In this document: positions 17,411-26,483 of the stretch, piece after piece
Layout: each line of letters begins with the position of its first letter
Numbering within the stretch: the stretch's first letter is position 1
Source of the DNA: Rhodospirillaceae bacterium
Lineage (GTDB): Bacteria; Pseudomonadota; Alphaproteobacteria; CACIAM-22H2
Direction of reading: 5' to 3'
Length of the DNA stretch: 64,000 nucleotides
Assembly: GCA_022843945.1 (NCBI GenBank)
Contig: JALHMR010000004.1
Coordinates: 62,001 to 126,000, forward strand
The notes under the pieces: generated by a model
What the model saw: only the letters and a program-made list of their open reading frames with translations
The model's database searches: none
Told to the model about the DNA's origin: nothing
Translations under genes and position numbers: made by a program

Positions 17411-18268
17411 CTACACACCGCGCGGCTTGTCGCCGGCCAGCGTCACGCGGTGCATGACCCGGCGATAGCCGTGATAGTCGTTGATCGGGTTGTGCTGGGC
17501 GCAGCGGTTGTCCCACAGGGCGATCGAGCCGGGGCGCCAGGAGAAGCGGCAGGTGAATTCCGGCTTCACCTGGTGCTGGAACAGGTAGTCGAGGAGCGGT
17601 GCGCTTTCGGCCTGGGTCATGCCGGCGAAGCGCGTGGTGTGACCGACATTGACGTAGAGCGCCCGGCGGCCGGTCTCGGGATGGGTACGCACCACCGGAT
17701 GCTCGGCGACGAAGCGGCGCTTGGGCTCGGCGCTGCCTTTCGAATCTTCACGCGTGCGCGTCGCATCGGCCTTGGCGGATTCGTTCACCGCCGTCAGCCC
17801 GTCGAGCATCTTGCGCATCCCCTCCGACAGCGTCTCGTAGGCCAGGTACTGGTTGGCGAACAGCGTGTCGCCGCCCACCGGCGGCACCTCGCGGGCGATC
17901 AGCATCGTGCCCTGCGGCGGGACCTCCAGGTAGGCCGTGTCGGTGTGCCAGACGCCGCCGAAATTCATGGTCTCGTGCTCCCGCTTGACCACCGGCGTCA
18001 CCTCGGGGAAGCCCTCGATGCCTTTGACGAAGGGATATTCGATCGGCCGGCCGAAGCGCGCGGCGAGGGAACGGAACTGCGCCGGCGGCAGAGCCTGGTC
18101 GCGGAAGAAGATCACCAGGTGCTTGAGCCAGACCCGGCGGATCGCGGCGACCGTCTCGTCGTCGATCTCGCGCGACAGGTCCAGCCCATGGATCTCGGCG
18201 CCGAGGGCGCCGGAGAGGGGACGCACGTCGAGGGCGGTGCTGCGGGCGGCCGGCAAGGGCTGGCTCAT
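17411..18268 (-). CDS. TauD/TfdA family Fe(II)/2-oxoglutarate dioxygenase
   Basis: A 285-residue cytoplasmic dioxygenase of the TauD/TfdA family, which couples 2-oxoglutarate decarboxylation to hydroxylation of sulfonates, phenoxyacetates or related acids. The iron facial triad is visible: H108 and D110 in WHTDTAY and distal H259 in CAQHNPINDY, with R270 (GYRRVMHRV) as the likely 2-oxoglutarate carboxylate ligand. Other family marks are PPVGGDTLFANQYLAYETL and PGSIALWDNRCAQH. Length fits. No sulfonate transporter genes are adjacent, so the substrate is open. Single gene, followed by repeat A2. Confidence 0.93.
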   Translation of the reverse strand: MSQPLPAARSTALDVRPLSGALGAEIHGLDLSREIDDETVAAIRRVWLKHLVIFFRDQALPPAQFRSLAARFGRPIEYPFVKGIEGFPEVTPVVKREHETMNFGGVWHTDTAYLEVPPQGTMLIAREVPPVGGDTLFANQYLAYETLSEGMRKMLDGLTAVNESAKADATRTREDSKGSAEPKRRFVAEHPVVRTHPETGRRALYVNVGHTTRFAGMTQAESAPLLDYLFQHQVKPEFTCRFSWRPGSIALWDNRCAQHNPINDYHGYRRVMHRVTLAGDKPRGV

Positions 18269-18451
18269 GGATCGAGACTATCAATCTTCTGGTAACCACG
18301 AATAGCGGGGAGTCTCGACCTCGCGAAACGGGCTTTGATTTTAACGGTCCGGTCATCCGAAACCCGTACAAAACACGTATAAGGCGGGTCCTGGGGTGGG
18401 CTCGATTCGCGCTCCCGTGAGCGCGGTTTTCGGGTCCTTTGAACGAGCTGG

Positions 18452-19693
18452 ATGACTTTGAATCTCGACCAAGTTCTACGCCTGCACGAGGACTTCCTGC
18501 AGGGCCGGGCGGGGGGCCTGCGTGCCGATCTGCGCGGCGCCGACCTCTCCGGCCTTCACATCGAGAAGCTGAACCTGCGCGGCGCCATGCTGTCCGGCGC
18601 CGATCTCAGCTATGCCGTCCTGCCGGGCGCCGATCTGAGCGAGGCGGATCTGTTCGGCGCCAATCTCGAAGGCGTGGACCTCTCGGGGGCGCTGCTGACC
18701 AAAGCCGACCTGCGGGGGGCGCGACTGCGCCACGCCCGGCTGGTGGGCACCGATCTCCAGGCCTCGGACCTGCGCCCGGGCGCCTTCGCCCACGCCATGG
18801 GCGCGGCGCCGCCGGCCATTCCCGCCCTGAAGGCCGAGCGCGGCGGCAAGTCGCTGGGGCTGAAGCTGCGGCCCAAGGCGGCCGAGGCACCGGCGCCGAT
18901 GGTGAACATCGCGGCCACCTCGGCGACGGCCGGCCAGAACAGCGCCAAGATGCATGCCACCAATCTGAGCGGCGCCGACCTGACGCGCGCCAACCTCACC
19001 GCCGCCAAGCTCAAGAGCGCCAACTTCACCGGCGCCAACCTGACCTCGGCCAACCTGACCCGCGCCGATCTGCGCCAGGCGATCCTGCGCCGCGCGGTGA
19101 TGGACCGCGCCAACCTGCGCGACGCCGACATGGAAGGCGCCATCCTGCAGAAGGCCGGCGTCATCCCGGCGGCCCTGAAGCCGCCCCTGCAGGAGCACGG
19201 CCTATGGCTCACCTCGGGCGGCGCCATGGGCGCGCGCGGCGAGCTGGCCGGCCATGACCTGCGCGGCCTCGATCTTTCCGGCGTCGATCTCAGCGGCGCC
19301 AATCTCGCCGGCGCCAACCTGGCCGAAGCGCAGCTCAACGGCAGCGTGCTGGTGATGGCCAACCTTTCGGGGGCCAACCTGACCGAGGCGGATCTGTCCT
19401 ATGCCGATCTGCGCGGCGCCGACCTGCGGAGCGCGCGCCTGGTCGAAGCCAGCCTGATGCACGCCAATTGCGGCGCGGTGCCGCTGATGGGCGGCGACGG
19501 TGAGCCCAGCGGCCGCACCTGGCCCGCCAATCTCGAAAGCGCCGACCTCAGCGGCGCCGATCTGACCTCGGCGAACCTCAAGGCGGCGAAACTGGCCGGC
19601 GTCAACACCAGCCGCACCGTGTTCACCGGCGCGGTGCTGAGCGAGACCGAGCTCGAGAAGCGGGTGACCATCCGCGCCCGCCGGCGCGGGTAA
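18452..19693 (+). CDS. Pentapeptide-repeat protein (paralog 2)
   Basis: A 413-residue pentapeptide-repeat protein paralogous to the one at 11778-13157. It starts almost at once with the helical lead-in VLRLHEDFLQGRAGGLRADL, has repeat blocks at about 25-115, 165-240 and 265-400, a low-complexity Ala/Lys/Pro linker (about 115-165), the hinge LQEHGLWLTSGGAMGARGEL, and the insert VPLMGGDGEPSGRTW before the last block. Order and position of these segments match paralog 1. Cytoplasmic by appearance. No partner gene follows; the next 210 bases are repeat sequence. The ATG at 18452 is 10 codons before the first repeat-like segment. Confidence 0.93.
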   Translation: MTLNLDQVLRLHEDFLQGRAGGLRADLRGADLSGLHIEKLNLRGAMLSGADLSYAVLPGADLSEADLFGANLEGVDLSGALLTKADLRGARLRHARLVGTDLQASDLRPGAFAHAMGAAPPAIPALKAERGGKSLGLKLRPKAAEAPAPMVNIAATSATAGQNSAKMHATNLSGADLTRANLTAAKLKSANFTGANLTSANLTRADLRQAILRRAVMDRANLRDADMEGAILQKAGVIPAALKPPLQEHGLWLTSGGAMGARGELAGHDLRGLDLSGVDLSGANLAGANLAEAQLNGSVLVMANLSGANLTEADLSYADLRGADLRSARLVEASLMHANCGAVPLMGGDGEPSGRTWPANLESADLSGADLTSANLKAAKLAGVNTSRTVFTGAVLSETELEKRVTIRARRRG

Positions 19694-19713
19694 ATTTAAG
19701 GATGATGCTGCGA

Positions 19714-19896
19714 GGCTCCCTCTCTGCCACAAAGTGGGGGAGAGGGAAGGGGCCCGTCACAAAGTGACGGGAAGGGTGAGGTGGTGCTTGGCACGAACAC
19801 CCAACTCACCCGCTCCCGGGGTCCGGGGGGCTTCGCCCCCGTAAGAAGAATGGGGCGTTCGCACCCTCTCCCCCCGCAAGCGGGCGGAGAGGGTAA
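19714..19896. repeat. Composite of hairpin repeats between convergent genes
   Basis: A string of short palindromes: CCCTCTCTGCCACAAAGTGGGGGAGAGGG, the GTCACAAAGTGAC palindrome, CCGGGGGGCTTCGCCCCCG and CACCCTCTCCCCCCGC/GCGGGCGGAGAGGGT (arms only quoted). The last arm matches the degenerate copy near 11083-11098. The element fills the gap between the convergent pentapeptide-repeat and SDR genes and could serve as a two-way transcript end. Confidence 0.7.
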
Positions 19897-19903
19897 CAAG
19901 ACT

Positions 19904-20704
19904 TCAGTAATAGATCGCGCCCGGCCAGCCGCCGCCGGCGGCGATCGAATCGCCGTTGACTGCCATCGCCCGGGGCGAGGCGAGGAAGACGCAGAGATAG
20001 GCGATCTCCTCGCTGGTGATCAGCTTGTTCACCAGGTTCTTCGAGGCCATCTTCTTCTCGACGTCGGCGGCGCTGATCCCTTGCGCCTTCGACGTGCGCT
20101 CGATCACACCGGGCGTCTTCTCGGTGCGCGTCAGGCTGGGATGCACGCAGACCACCTGGATGCCCTGCGGCGCCAACTCGTCGGCCAGGTTCTTGGTCAG
20201 GGCCGAGACGCTGACATTGCGCATCGAGCCGATGGTCGAGCCGGTGTTGCGCGCGGCCAGGCCGCTGATGTTGATGATCCGCCCGCCACCCTGTTTGGCC
20301 ATGATCGGCGCTACCTCGCGTGCCGTGCGCAGGTAGCCCATGACCTTGACGTTCATGTCGGCGAAGAAGGCCTCGTTGGTGATCTCGGACAGGGTCGGCG
20401 GCTTGGCCTGGCCGCCGGGCTGGGCGGCGCCGTTGACCAGGATGTCGATGCGGCCGAATTCCTTGTGCACGGCGGCCACCACGGCCTTGACCGAGGCATC
20501 GTCGCCGGTATCGGCGGTGAAGCCCTTGGCTTTCACCCCGGTCTCCTTGGCGATCTCGGCCGCGGCGGCGTCGAGGGTCGCCTTGTCGCGGGCGACGAGG
20601 GCCACGCTGACGCCCTCGCGGGCCAGCTCCCTGGCCACGGCCTTGCCGATGCCCTTGCTGCCACCGGTGATGATGGCGACCTTGCCCTTGAGTTCGAGAT
20701 CCAC
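19904..20704 (-). CDS. SDR-family protein lacking the usual Tyr-Lys pair
   Basis: A 266-residue short-chain dehydrogenase/reductase by fold. The cofactor-binding TGGSKGIG (13-20), the NGAA motif (91-94) and the catalytic-position Ser (S147 in NISG) are all there, but the YxxxK that supplies the catalytic Tyr and Lys is absent: residues 148-170 (GLAARNTGSTIGSM then RNVSVSALT) hold no Tyr or Lys, the equivalent positions being about G159/S160 and N163. I recall similar SDRs with an RN in place of SK, so this looks like a real subfamily rather than an error. Reductase activity is therefore doubtful. It lies 14 bases downstream of the phosphotransferase gene, at the end of the xdh operon. Confidence 0.85.
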   Translation of the reverse strand: MDLELKGKVAIITGGSKGIGKAVARELAREGVSVALVARDKATLDAAAAEIAKETGVKAKGFTADTGDDASVKAVVAAVHKEFGRIDILVNGAAQPGGQAKPPTLSEITNEAFFADMNVKVMGYLRTAREVAPIMAKQGGGRIINISGLAARNTGSTIGSMRNVSVSALTKNLADELAPQGIQVVCVHPSLTRTEKTPGVIERTSKAQGISAADVEKKMASKNLVNKLITSEEIAYLCVFLASPRAMAVNGDSIAAGGGWPGAIYY

Positions 20705-20717
20705 GTTTCGTCCCCCG

Positions 20718-21752
20718 TTATTCGGTCACGCTTGTTTCATAACGCGTCACGGCCAGCGCGTAGACCACCTGCAGCAGCAGCGCCGGCACGAAGATGGCGA
20801 GACGCAGGGAAGGCGCCTGGCTGACCAGCCAGAGCGCGCCCACCCCTTGCGCGACAGCCATGGCGCAGAGCGCGGCCGTCGCCCGCCCGTGGCCGAAGCC
20901 GGCATGGGTGAGGCGCTGGTAGAGATGCGTGCGGTGCGCCTGGGTGACGTTCTCACCGTTGCGCCAGCGGCGGATGGCGGTGAATGCCGTGTCGAACAGG
21001 AAATGGAAGAGCAGCAGCGGCACGATGTAGACGAGCGTGCCCGTGGGATCGCCGCGCGCCGCCAGCACCCCCAAAGCGGCGAAGGCAAAGCCGACGAACT
21101 GGCTGCCGACATCGCCCATGAAGATGCGAGCCGGCGGCAGGTTGAAGAACAGGAAGCCGAGGCTGGCGGCGGCGAAGGTGCAGGCCAGCGAGCCGGAATC
21201 GATCTGCGAGAGCATCAGCAGGGCAACTACCAGGAAGCCGAAGCCGATGGCCGCCGTGCCGCCGGCCAGGCCGTCGATGCCGTCCATGAAGTTGTAGGCG
21301 TTGGTCAGGCCAACCAGCCAGACGAGCGTCAGCAGCGGTCCGAAGACGCCGAGCGCCACGGGGCCCAGACCCGGCACGTAGAGCGTGTCGATGACCAGGC
21401 CCATGCTCATGGCGATGGCGGCGGCGGCGATCTGCGCCCCGAGCTTCACCGCATAGGTGCGCGCGCGGATGTCGTCGGCGAGGCCGCCGCCGGCCGCGAT
21501 CAGCGCGCCGAGCAGCACGCCGAGGAACCCGGGATCGCGCAGCACCGTCGGGTGGCCGTCGAGCCCGAGCGCGATGACACCCAGGGTCGTGGCCACGACG
21601 ATGCCCACCCCGCCGGCGCGCGGCGTGGGCTGGATGTGTGAAGAGCGATGGTTCGGCTGGTCGATGAGGAAGCGGCGCCTGGCCATCAGCCAGGTGACGC
21701 CGGCGGCAATCGAGGCGACGACCACGGAGAAAATGACGATGGCGACGATCAT
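20718..21752 (-). CDS. WecA/MraY-family polyprenyl-phosphate sugar-1-phosphate transferase
   Basis: A 344-residue membrane enzyme with about ten hydrophobic segments, of the glycosyltransferase 4 (WecA/TagO/MraY) family that starts cell-surface glycan synthesis by moving a sugar-1-phosphate from UDP-sugar to undecaprenyl phosphate. Diagnostic motifs are D93-D94 (GLADDIRA), NAYNFMDGIDG (151-161), FMGDVGSQF (about 213-221) and the cytoplasmic AHRTHLYQRL (about 280). The AHRxHxYQ type points to WecA/WbpL-like rather than MraY. Its ATG overlaps the xdhC stop by four bases, so it is translated with the xanthine-dehydrogenase genes, an odd companion; no other polysaccharide genes are near. Confidence 0.9.
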   Translation of the reverse strand: MIVAIVIFSVVVASIAAGVTWLMARRRFLIDQPNHRSSHIQPTPRAGGVGIVVATTLGVIALGLDGHPTVLRDPGFLGVLLGALIAAGGGLADDIRARTYAVKLGAQIAAAAIAMSMGLVIDTLYVPGLGPVALGVFGPLLTLVWLVGLTNAYNFMDGIDGLAGGTAAIGFGFLVVALLMLSQIDSGSLACTFAAASLGFLFFNLPPARIFMGDVGSQFVGFAFAALGVLAARGDPTGTLVYIVPLLLFHFLFDTAFTAIRRWRNGENVTQAHRTHLYQRLTHAGFGHGRATAALCAMAVAQGVGALWLVSQAPSLRLAIFVPALLLQVVYALAVTRYETSVTE

Positions 21753-22591
21753 GCCGGCGTTATAGCCGGTCTCGTGCTCGGTGTCGTGGCTGATTGGGTC
21801 GTGCCTGCTGCGCGGGCGGCGTCGCGGAGCTGGAGAAGTTCGGCGGCGACGGCGATGGCAATCGCCCGCGGCTCTTTGCCGGCGATGCCGGCAATACCAA
21901 TGGGGCAGCGGATGGCGGCGATCTGCTCCGGGGTAAAGCCCTTGCGGGCGAGGCGGGATTCGAAGTTCGCGCGCTTGGTGTCGGAGCCGATCACGCCGAC
22001 ATAGCGGCAGTCGCCGCGCCTAAGCAGCTTCTCCAGGATGGCGAGGTCGAGATCGTGGCTGTGGGTCATGACCAGCGCGTAAGCACCCGGCGGCAGGTCC
22101 TTGACCTCGTCCTCCGGCTGCTCGGCCGGCAGGGCGACGAAGCCGGGCGGCAGCGCCTCGGCCAGGAACTGGTCGGGCCGCGAGTCGATCCAGCGCAAGG
22201 CCGCCCCCGTGCCGGCGAGCACCGCGACCAGCTCCTTGCCCACATGCCCGGCGCCGAACAGCGCGACGGTGAAGTCGTTGGGCAGGAAGGGCTCGATGAG
22301 GATCGTCACCTTGCCGCCGCAGCATTGTCCGAGGCTGGGGCCCAGCGCGAAGCTTTCGAGCCGCGCCTGCGTCGCGCGCTCGGCCAGCATGGTGCGGGCG
22401 AGCTCGGTCGCCTTGAGCTCCAGATGTCCGCCGCCGATCGAGCCGACCTGGCCGTCGGCGGTGACCAGCAGCTTGGTGCCGGCCTCGCGCGGGGCGGAGC
22501 CCTTGATCTCGGCCAGGGTGACGAGCACGCAAGGCTCGCCCGTCGCCTGGCAGGCCGCCAACGCCTGCAGCCATGAGGCGGAGGGCGTCAT
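21749..22591 (-). CDS. xdhC: XdhC-type molybdenum cofactor insertion/protection protein
   Basis: A 280-residue XdhC family protein; XdhC binds molybdenum cofactor, helps its sulfuration and inserts it into xanthine dehydrogenase. Hallmarks are VLVTLAEIKGSAPREAGTK (about 20-38), GQVGSIGGGHLE (48-59), GQCCGG (about 90) and the C-terminal Rossmann-like part with ALFGAGHVGKELV, MTHSHDLDL and CPIGIAGIAGKEP. It is coupled on both sides: its start overlaps the xdhB stop by four bases, and its stop overlaps the phosphotransferase start in the same way. Confidence 0.93.
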   Translation of the reverse strand: MTPSASWLQALAACQATGEPCVLVTLAEIKGSAPREAGTKLLVTADGQVGSIGGGHLELKATELARTMLAERATQARLESFALGPSLGQCCGGKVTILIEPFLPNDFTVALFGAGHVGKELVAVLAGTGAALRWIDSRPDQFLAEALPPGFVALPAEQPEDEVKDLPPGAYALVMTHSHDLDLAILEKLLRRGDCRYVGVIGSDTKRANFESRLARKGFTPEQIAAIRCPIGIAGIAGKEPRAIAIAVAAELLQLRDAARAAGTTQSATTPSTRPAITPA

Positions 22592-24915
22592 TCGGCGCTC
22601 GCCGCCAGCTTCTGGGCGCTGGCTTTCGCATCCATGATGGCCAGCAGAACGCGCTCCGGTGTGGCGGGCGCATCAAGATGCGCGTCACCGCCGGAAGCGG
22701 CGCAGACGGCATCCTTGAGCGCAAAGAACACGGCATTGGCCAGCATCAGCGGCGGCTCGCCCACCGCCTTGGAGCGGTGGATGGTCTCGGCCGGGTTCTC
22801 GCCGCGCTCCCAGATCTTCACCCGGAAATCGGCGGGCAGGTCGCGGGCCACCGGGATCTTGTAGGTCGAGGGCGCGTGGGTCTTGAGGGCGCCCTGCTTG
22901 TCCCACCACAGCTCCTCGGTGGTCAGCCAGCCCATGCCCTGGATGAAGCCGCCCTCGATCTGCCCCAGGTCGATGGCCGGGTTGATCGAGCGCCCGACAT
23001 CGTGCAGCAGGTCGGCGCGCGTCACCTTGTACTCGCCGGTCAGGGTGTCGACGATCACCTCGGCCACCGCCACGCCATAGGCGAAGTAGAGGAACGGCCG
23101 GCCCGAGGCGGTGGCGCGGTCGTAGTGGACCAGCGGCGTGCGGTAGAAGCCGGTGGACGACAGCGAGACCCGCGCCTTGTAGGCGAGGCCAACGAGCTCG
23201 GCGAACGAGACGTCGGTCTCACCGGCGATGACCCGGTTGCCGGCGAAGCGCACCGCGCCCGTCGGCACCTGGAAATGCCTTGCGGCGAAGGCGATGAGCC
23301 GGGTCTTGATCTCGCGCGCGGCGGCCTGCGCCGCCATGCCGTTGAGGTCGGTGCCCGACGAGGCGGCGGTGGCGGAGGTATTGGGCACCTTGGCGGTGGT
23401 GGTGGCGGTGATCTTCACCCGCTCCACATCGATCTGGAATTCCTCGGCCACGATCTGGGCGATCTTGATGTAGAGGCCCTGGCCCATCTCGGTGCCGCCG
23501 TGATTGAGCGCCACCGAGCCGTCGCTATAGACGTGGATCAGCGCCCCGGCCTGGTTGAGGAAGGTGTTGGTGAAGGAGATGCCGAATTTGAGCGGCGTGA
23601 AGGCCAGGCCCTTCTTGAGCACCGAGCCGGTGCCGTTCCACTGCTCGATCTCGCGCCGCCGCGCCACGTAGGCCGAGGACGCCTCGAGTGCCGCGGTCAG
23701 CTCGGCGAGGTTGTTGTCCTCGATCGCCTGGTGGTAGGGCGTGACGTTGCGCGTCGTCGTGCCGTAGTAGTTGAGCTTGCGCACCTCGAGCGGGTCCTTG
23801 CCGACGCGCCGGGCGATACAGTCGATGACATGCTCGATGGCCAGCATGCCCTGCGGCCCGCCGAAGCCGCGGAAAGCGGTGTTCGACTGGGTGTTGGTCT
23901 TGCAGCAATAGCCGATCAGCCGCACGTCGGGAATGAAGTAGCAATTGTCGGCATGGAAGAGCGCCCGGTCGACGATCGAGGAGGAGAGGTCGGCGGTGTG
24001 CCCGGCACGCGCCGCCAGCACCAGGTCCATGGCCAGGATGCGACCCTCGTCGTCATGGCCGACGTCGTAGCGCGCCAGGAAGTCGTGGCGCTTGCCGGTC
24101 ATCAGCATGTCGTCGTCGCGGTCGAGGCGCAGCTTCACCGGCCGCTTCGCCTTCCAGGCCAGCACGGCGGCGATGCCGGCGATGATGGCGGGCTGCGTCT
24201 CCTTGCCGCCAAACCCGCCGCCCATGCGTCGCACCTCGCAGGTCACGGCGTGGATGGGCAGGCCCAGCAGACGCGCCGTCATCTTCTGCACCTCGCTGGG
24301 GTGCTGGGTCGAGGAATGCACCAGCATATCGCCATCCTCCTGCGGGATGGCGAGGGCCGCCTGGCCTTCGAGGTAGAAGTGATCCTGGCCGCCGATGCGC
24401 AAGCTCCCCTTGAAACGCCGCGGCGCCCGGCCGAGCGCCCGCCCGGCATCGCCGCGCTTCATCTCGTGCGGCGGGGCGACGAAGGACTGGGCGGCCAGGG
24501 CTTCCTCGATGGCCAGGACCGGCGGCAAGGGCGCGTAGTCGATGCGGGCGCGCTGCGCGGCGGCTCGCGCCGCCTTGATCGAGGTGGCGGCGACGGCCAG
24601 CACCGGCTGGCCGATATATTCGACGATGCCGGCGGCGAGGACCGGCTCGTTCGGGAAGATGGGCCCGACATCGTTCCGGCCCGGGATATCGGCGGCGGTG
24701 ATCACGGCGGCCACACCCGGCATCGCCACGACGCCGCTCACATCGATCGAGACGAGGCGCGCATGCGCCTGCGTACTCATCAGCACGTAGGCATGGAGCG
24801 TGCCCGGCGGCTCGGCGATGTCGTCGGTATAGATCGCTTCGCCCGTGACGTGCTTGCGCGCGCTGTCATGGGCGACGCCCTCGGCCACACCGCCGCGGAT
24901 GCGCATCTCAGCCAT
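22588..24915 (-). CDS. xdhB: Xanthine dehydrogenase-type molybdopterin-binding subunit
   Basis: A 775-residue large subunit of the xanthine-oxidase family, which hydroxylates purines or other N-heterocycles at molybdenum. The order of motifs is canonical: VTGEAIYTDDI near the start, RMGGGFGGKE, TAFRGFGGPQG, NHGGTEMGQGL, then GQIEGGFIQGMGW, and the catalytic Glu in SKAVGEPPLML near the C-terminus. The ATG at 24915 is used because MAEMRIRGGVAEGVAHDSA matches the family start and overlaps the xdhA stop by eight bases; the frame runs further upstream but antisense to nothing real. Likely assembled with XdhA as an (AB)2 enzyme. Specificity (xanthine versus other heterocycles) cannot be fixed by eye. 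Confidence 0.93.
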   Translation of the reverse strand: MAEMRIRGGVAEGVAHDSARKHVTGEAIYTDDIAEPPGTLHAYVLMSTQAHARLVSIDVSGVVAMPGVAAVITAADIPGRNDVGPIFPNEPVLAAGIVEYIGQPVLAVAATSIKAARAAAQRARIDYAPLPPVLAIEEALAAQSFVAPPHEMKRGDAGRALGRAPRRFKGSLRIGGQDHFYLEGQAALAIPQEDGDMLVHSSTQHPSEVQKMTARLLGLPIHAVTCEVRRMGGGFGGKETQPAIIAGIAAVLAWKAKRPVKLRLDRDDDMLMTGKRHDFLARYDVGHDDEGRILAMDLVLAARAGHTADLSSSIVDRALFHADNCYFIPDVRLIGYCCKTNTQSNTAFRGFGGPQGMLAIEHVIDCIARRVGKDPLEVRKLNYYGTTTRNVTPYHQAIEDNNLAELTAALEASSAYVARRREIEQWNGTGSVLKKGLAFTPLKFGISFTNTFLNQAGALIHVYSDGSVALNHGGTEMGQGLYIKIAQIVAEEFQIDVERVKITATTTAKVPNTSATAASSGTDLNGMAAQAAAREIKTRLIAFAARHFQVPTGAVRFAGNRVIAGETDVSFAELVGLAYKARVSLSSTGFYRTPLVHYDRATASGRPFLYFAYGVAVAEVIVDTLTGEYKVTRADLLHDVGRSINPAIDLGQIEGGFIQGMGWLTTEELWWDKQGALKTHAPSTYKIPVARDLPADFRVKIWERGENPAETIHRSKAVGEPPLMLANAVFFALKDAVCAASGGDAHLDAPATPERVLLAIMDAKASAQKLAASAE

Positions 24916-26359
24916 AGGCGATCCGCGCCGGCGCGGTCCCGCTGGTCTCGAGATAGAAGCGCCGCAGCAGGTTCTGGGCACTCGCCATCCGGTAGCGCGC
25001 CGAGGCCCGCATGTCGTCGAGCGGTGTGAAGTCGCGCGCCAGGGCGGCGACCGCCGCCTCGACACTGCCTTGCGTCCACGGCCGGCCGGCGAGCGCCGCT
25101 TCGGCGAGGCGCGCGCGTTTGGGTGTCGCCGCCATGCCGCCGAAGGCAAAGCGCGCCTCGACGACGAGGCCGCCCTGCACGCGAACCGCGAAGGCCGCGC
25201 AGGCGGCGGAGATGTCCTGGTCCAGGCGCTTCGACAGCTTGTAACAGGCGAATTCGAGCCCGGGTGCGGGCAGGGGGACACGCAGCCGCACCACGATCTC
25301 CCCGGCCTTCAGGTCGGTGCGGCGATAGTCGTGGAAGAAATCCTCGAGCGGCAGATCGCGCTCGCCCCCGGGACCGGCCAGCACGACCGTGGCGCCCAGC
25401 GCGATCAGCGGCGGCGGCCCGTCGCCGATCGGCGAAGCGTTGGCGATGTTGCCGCCGATCGTGGCTGAGTTGCGGATCGGCGGCGAGGCGAAGCGACGCA
25501 CCAGCTCGCCGAAGCTCGGCCAGTGGCGCTCGAGGGCGGGCAGGGCGTTCGTCCAGGTGACGCCGGCGCCGATCTCGAGATGCGTGTCGCTCGCTGCCAG
25601 TCGGCGCAGCTCGGCCACCTCGCCCAGCCAGACCAGGCGCTCGAACTCGCGATGCTGCTTGGTCACCCACAGGCCGAAATCCGTGCCGCCGGCCAGAACC
25701 TGCGCGGTGGGATGGCGGGCCATGATCTCCGTCAGCTCCGCCAAGGTGCGTGGCGCGAGGAATTCCTTGCCGCCAGTCACGTAGCGCAGGCCGACGAGGC
25801 GGCGCAGGGACGCGAGACGTTCGGCGGTCTCCTGCGCCCTGTCGTCGAACGAATCCGTGGCCTCGCCGGCGGCGACCATGCGCTGGCAGGCATCGAGGAT
25901 CGGCCGGTAGCCGGTGCAGCGGCAGAGGTTGCCGGCCAGTGCCTGCAGCGTCTCCTCGCGCGACGGGCTCTTATTGGCATGCCACAGCGCGAACATCGAC
26001 ATGACGAAGCCGGGCGTGCAGAAGCCGCATTGCGAGGCATGAGCCTCGACCATGGCCTGCTGCACGGGATGGAGCGTCCCGTCGGCGGCCTTGAGATCTT
26101 CCACTGTGATGAGCTGCCGTCCGTCGAGCGTGGGCAGGAAGCGGATGCAGGAATTGACGGCTTCGTAGCGCAGGCCGCCGTCGCCATCCGGCTCGGTGAT
26201 GACCACGGTGCAGGCGCCGCAATCGCCCTCGGCGCAGCCTTCCTTGGTGCCGTACAGGCGCTCCGCCCCGCGCAGATACTCGAGCACGGTCGTTGTCGGG
26301 TCGAACCCCTCGACCGCGCGCTCCTCGTCGTTGAGCAGGAACCGGACCGCGTCTGCCAT
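24908..26359 (-). CDS. xdhA: Xanthine dehydrogenase small subunit (2Fe-2S/FAD)
   Basis: A 483-residue iron-sulfur flavoprotein subunit. The N-terminal ferredoxin-like domain has GCAEGDCGACTVV; the second 2Fe-2S domain has CGFCTPGFVMSM and CRCTGYRPI (about 113-150). The FAD domain follows with VLAGGTDFGLWV and IGGNIANASPIGD, and a C-terminal CO-dehydrogenase-flavoprotein-like region. This is the first gene of the operon xdhA-xdhB-xdhC-phosphotransferase, all overlapping. Electrons from XdhB would pass through the two clusters to FAD and NAD+. No purine-catabolism neighbours (uricase, allantoinase) are visible in the window. Confidence 0.94.
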   Translation of the reverse strand: MADAVRFLLNDEERAVEGFDPTTTVLEYLRGAERLYGTKEGCAEGDCGACTVVITEPDGDGGLRYEAVNSCIRFLPTLDGRQLITVEDLKAADGTLHPVQQAMVEAHASQCGFCTPGFVMSMFALWHANKSPSREETLQALAGNLCRCTGYRPILDACQRMVAAGEATDSFDDRAQETAERLASLRRLVGLRYVTGGKEFLAPRTLAELTEIMARHPTAQVLAGGTDFGLWVTKQHREFERLVWLGEVAELRRLAASDTHLEIGAGVTWTNALPALERHWPSFGELVRRFASPPIRNSATIGGNIANASPIGDGPPPLIALGATVVLAGPGGERDLPLEDFFHDYRRTDLKAGEIVVRLRVPLPAPGLEFACYKLSKRLDQDISAACAAFAVRVQGGLVVEARFAFGGMAATPKRARLAEAALAGRPWTQGSVEAAVAALARDFTPLDDMRASARYRMASAQNLLRRFYLETSGTAPARIAYG

Positions 26360-26483
26360 GGCTGCCTTGCGTTGTTACGAGGCAGACTATGCGTACGGCC
26401 GGGCAGGCGCGCAAGGCAGCAACCGGCGCTTCTAAGGCCTTAGCGTTCCATCGTAATTTACCCGCGCCGGAAACGGCGGCGGG

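Noticed and set aside
25282-25670. Minus-strand frame upstream of xdhB that would lengthen it or form a separate protein
   Set aside because: It overlaps the xdhA coding sequence in another frame; xdhA has intact FAD-domain motifs there.
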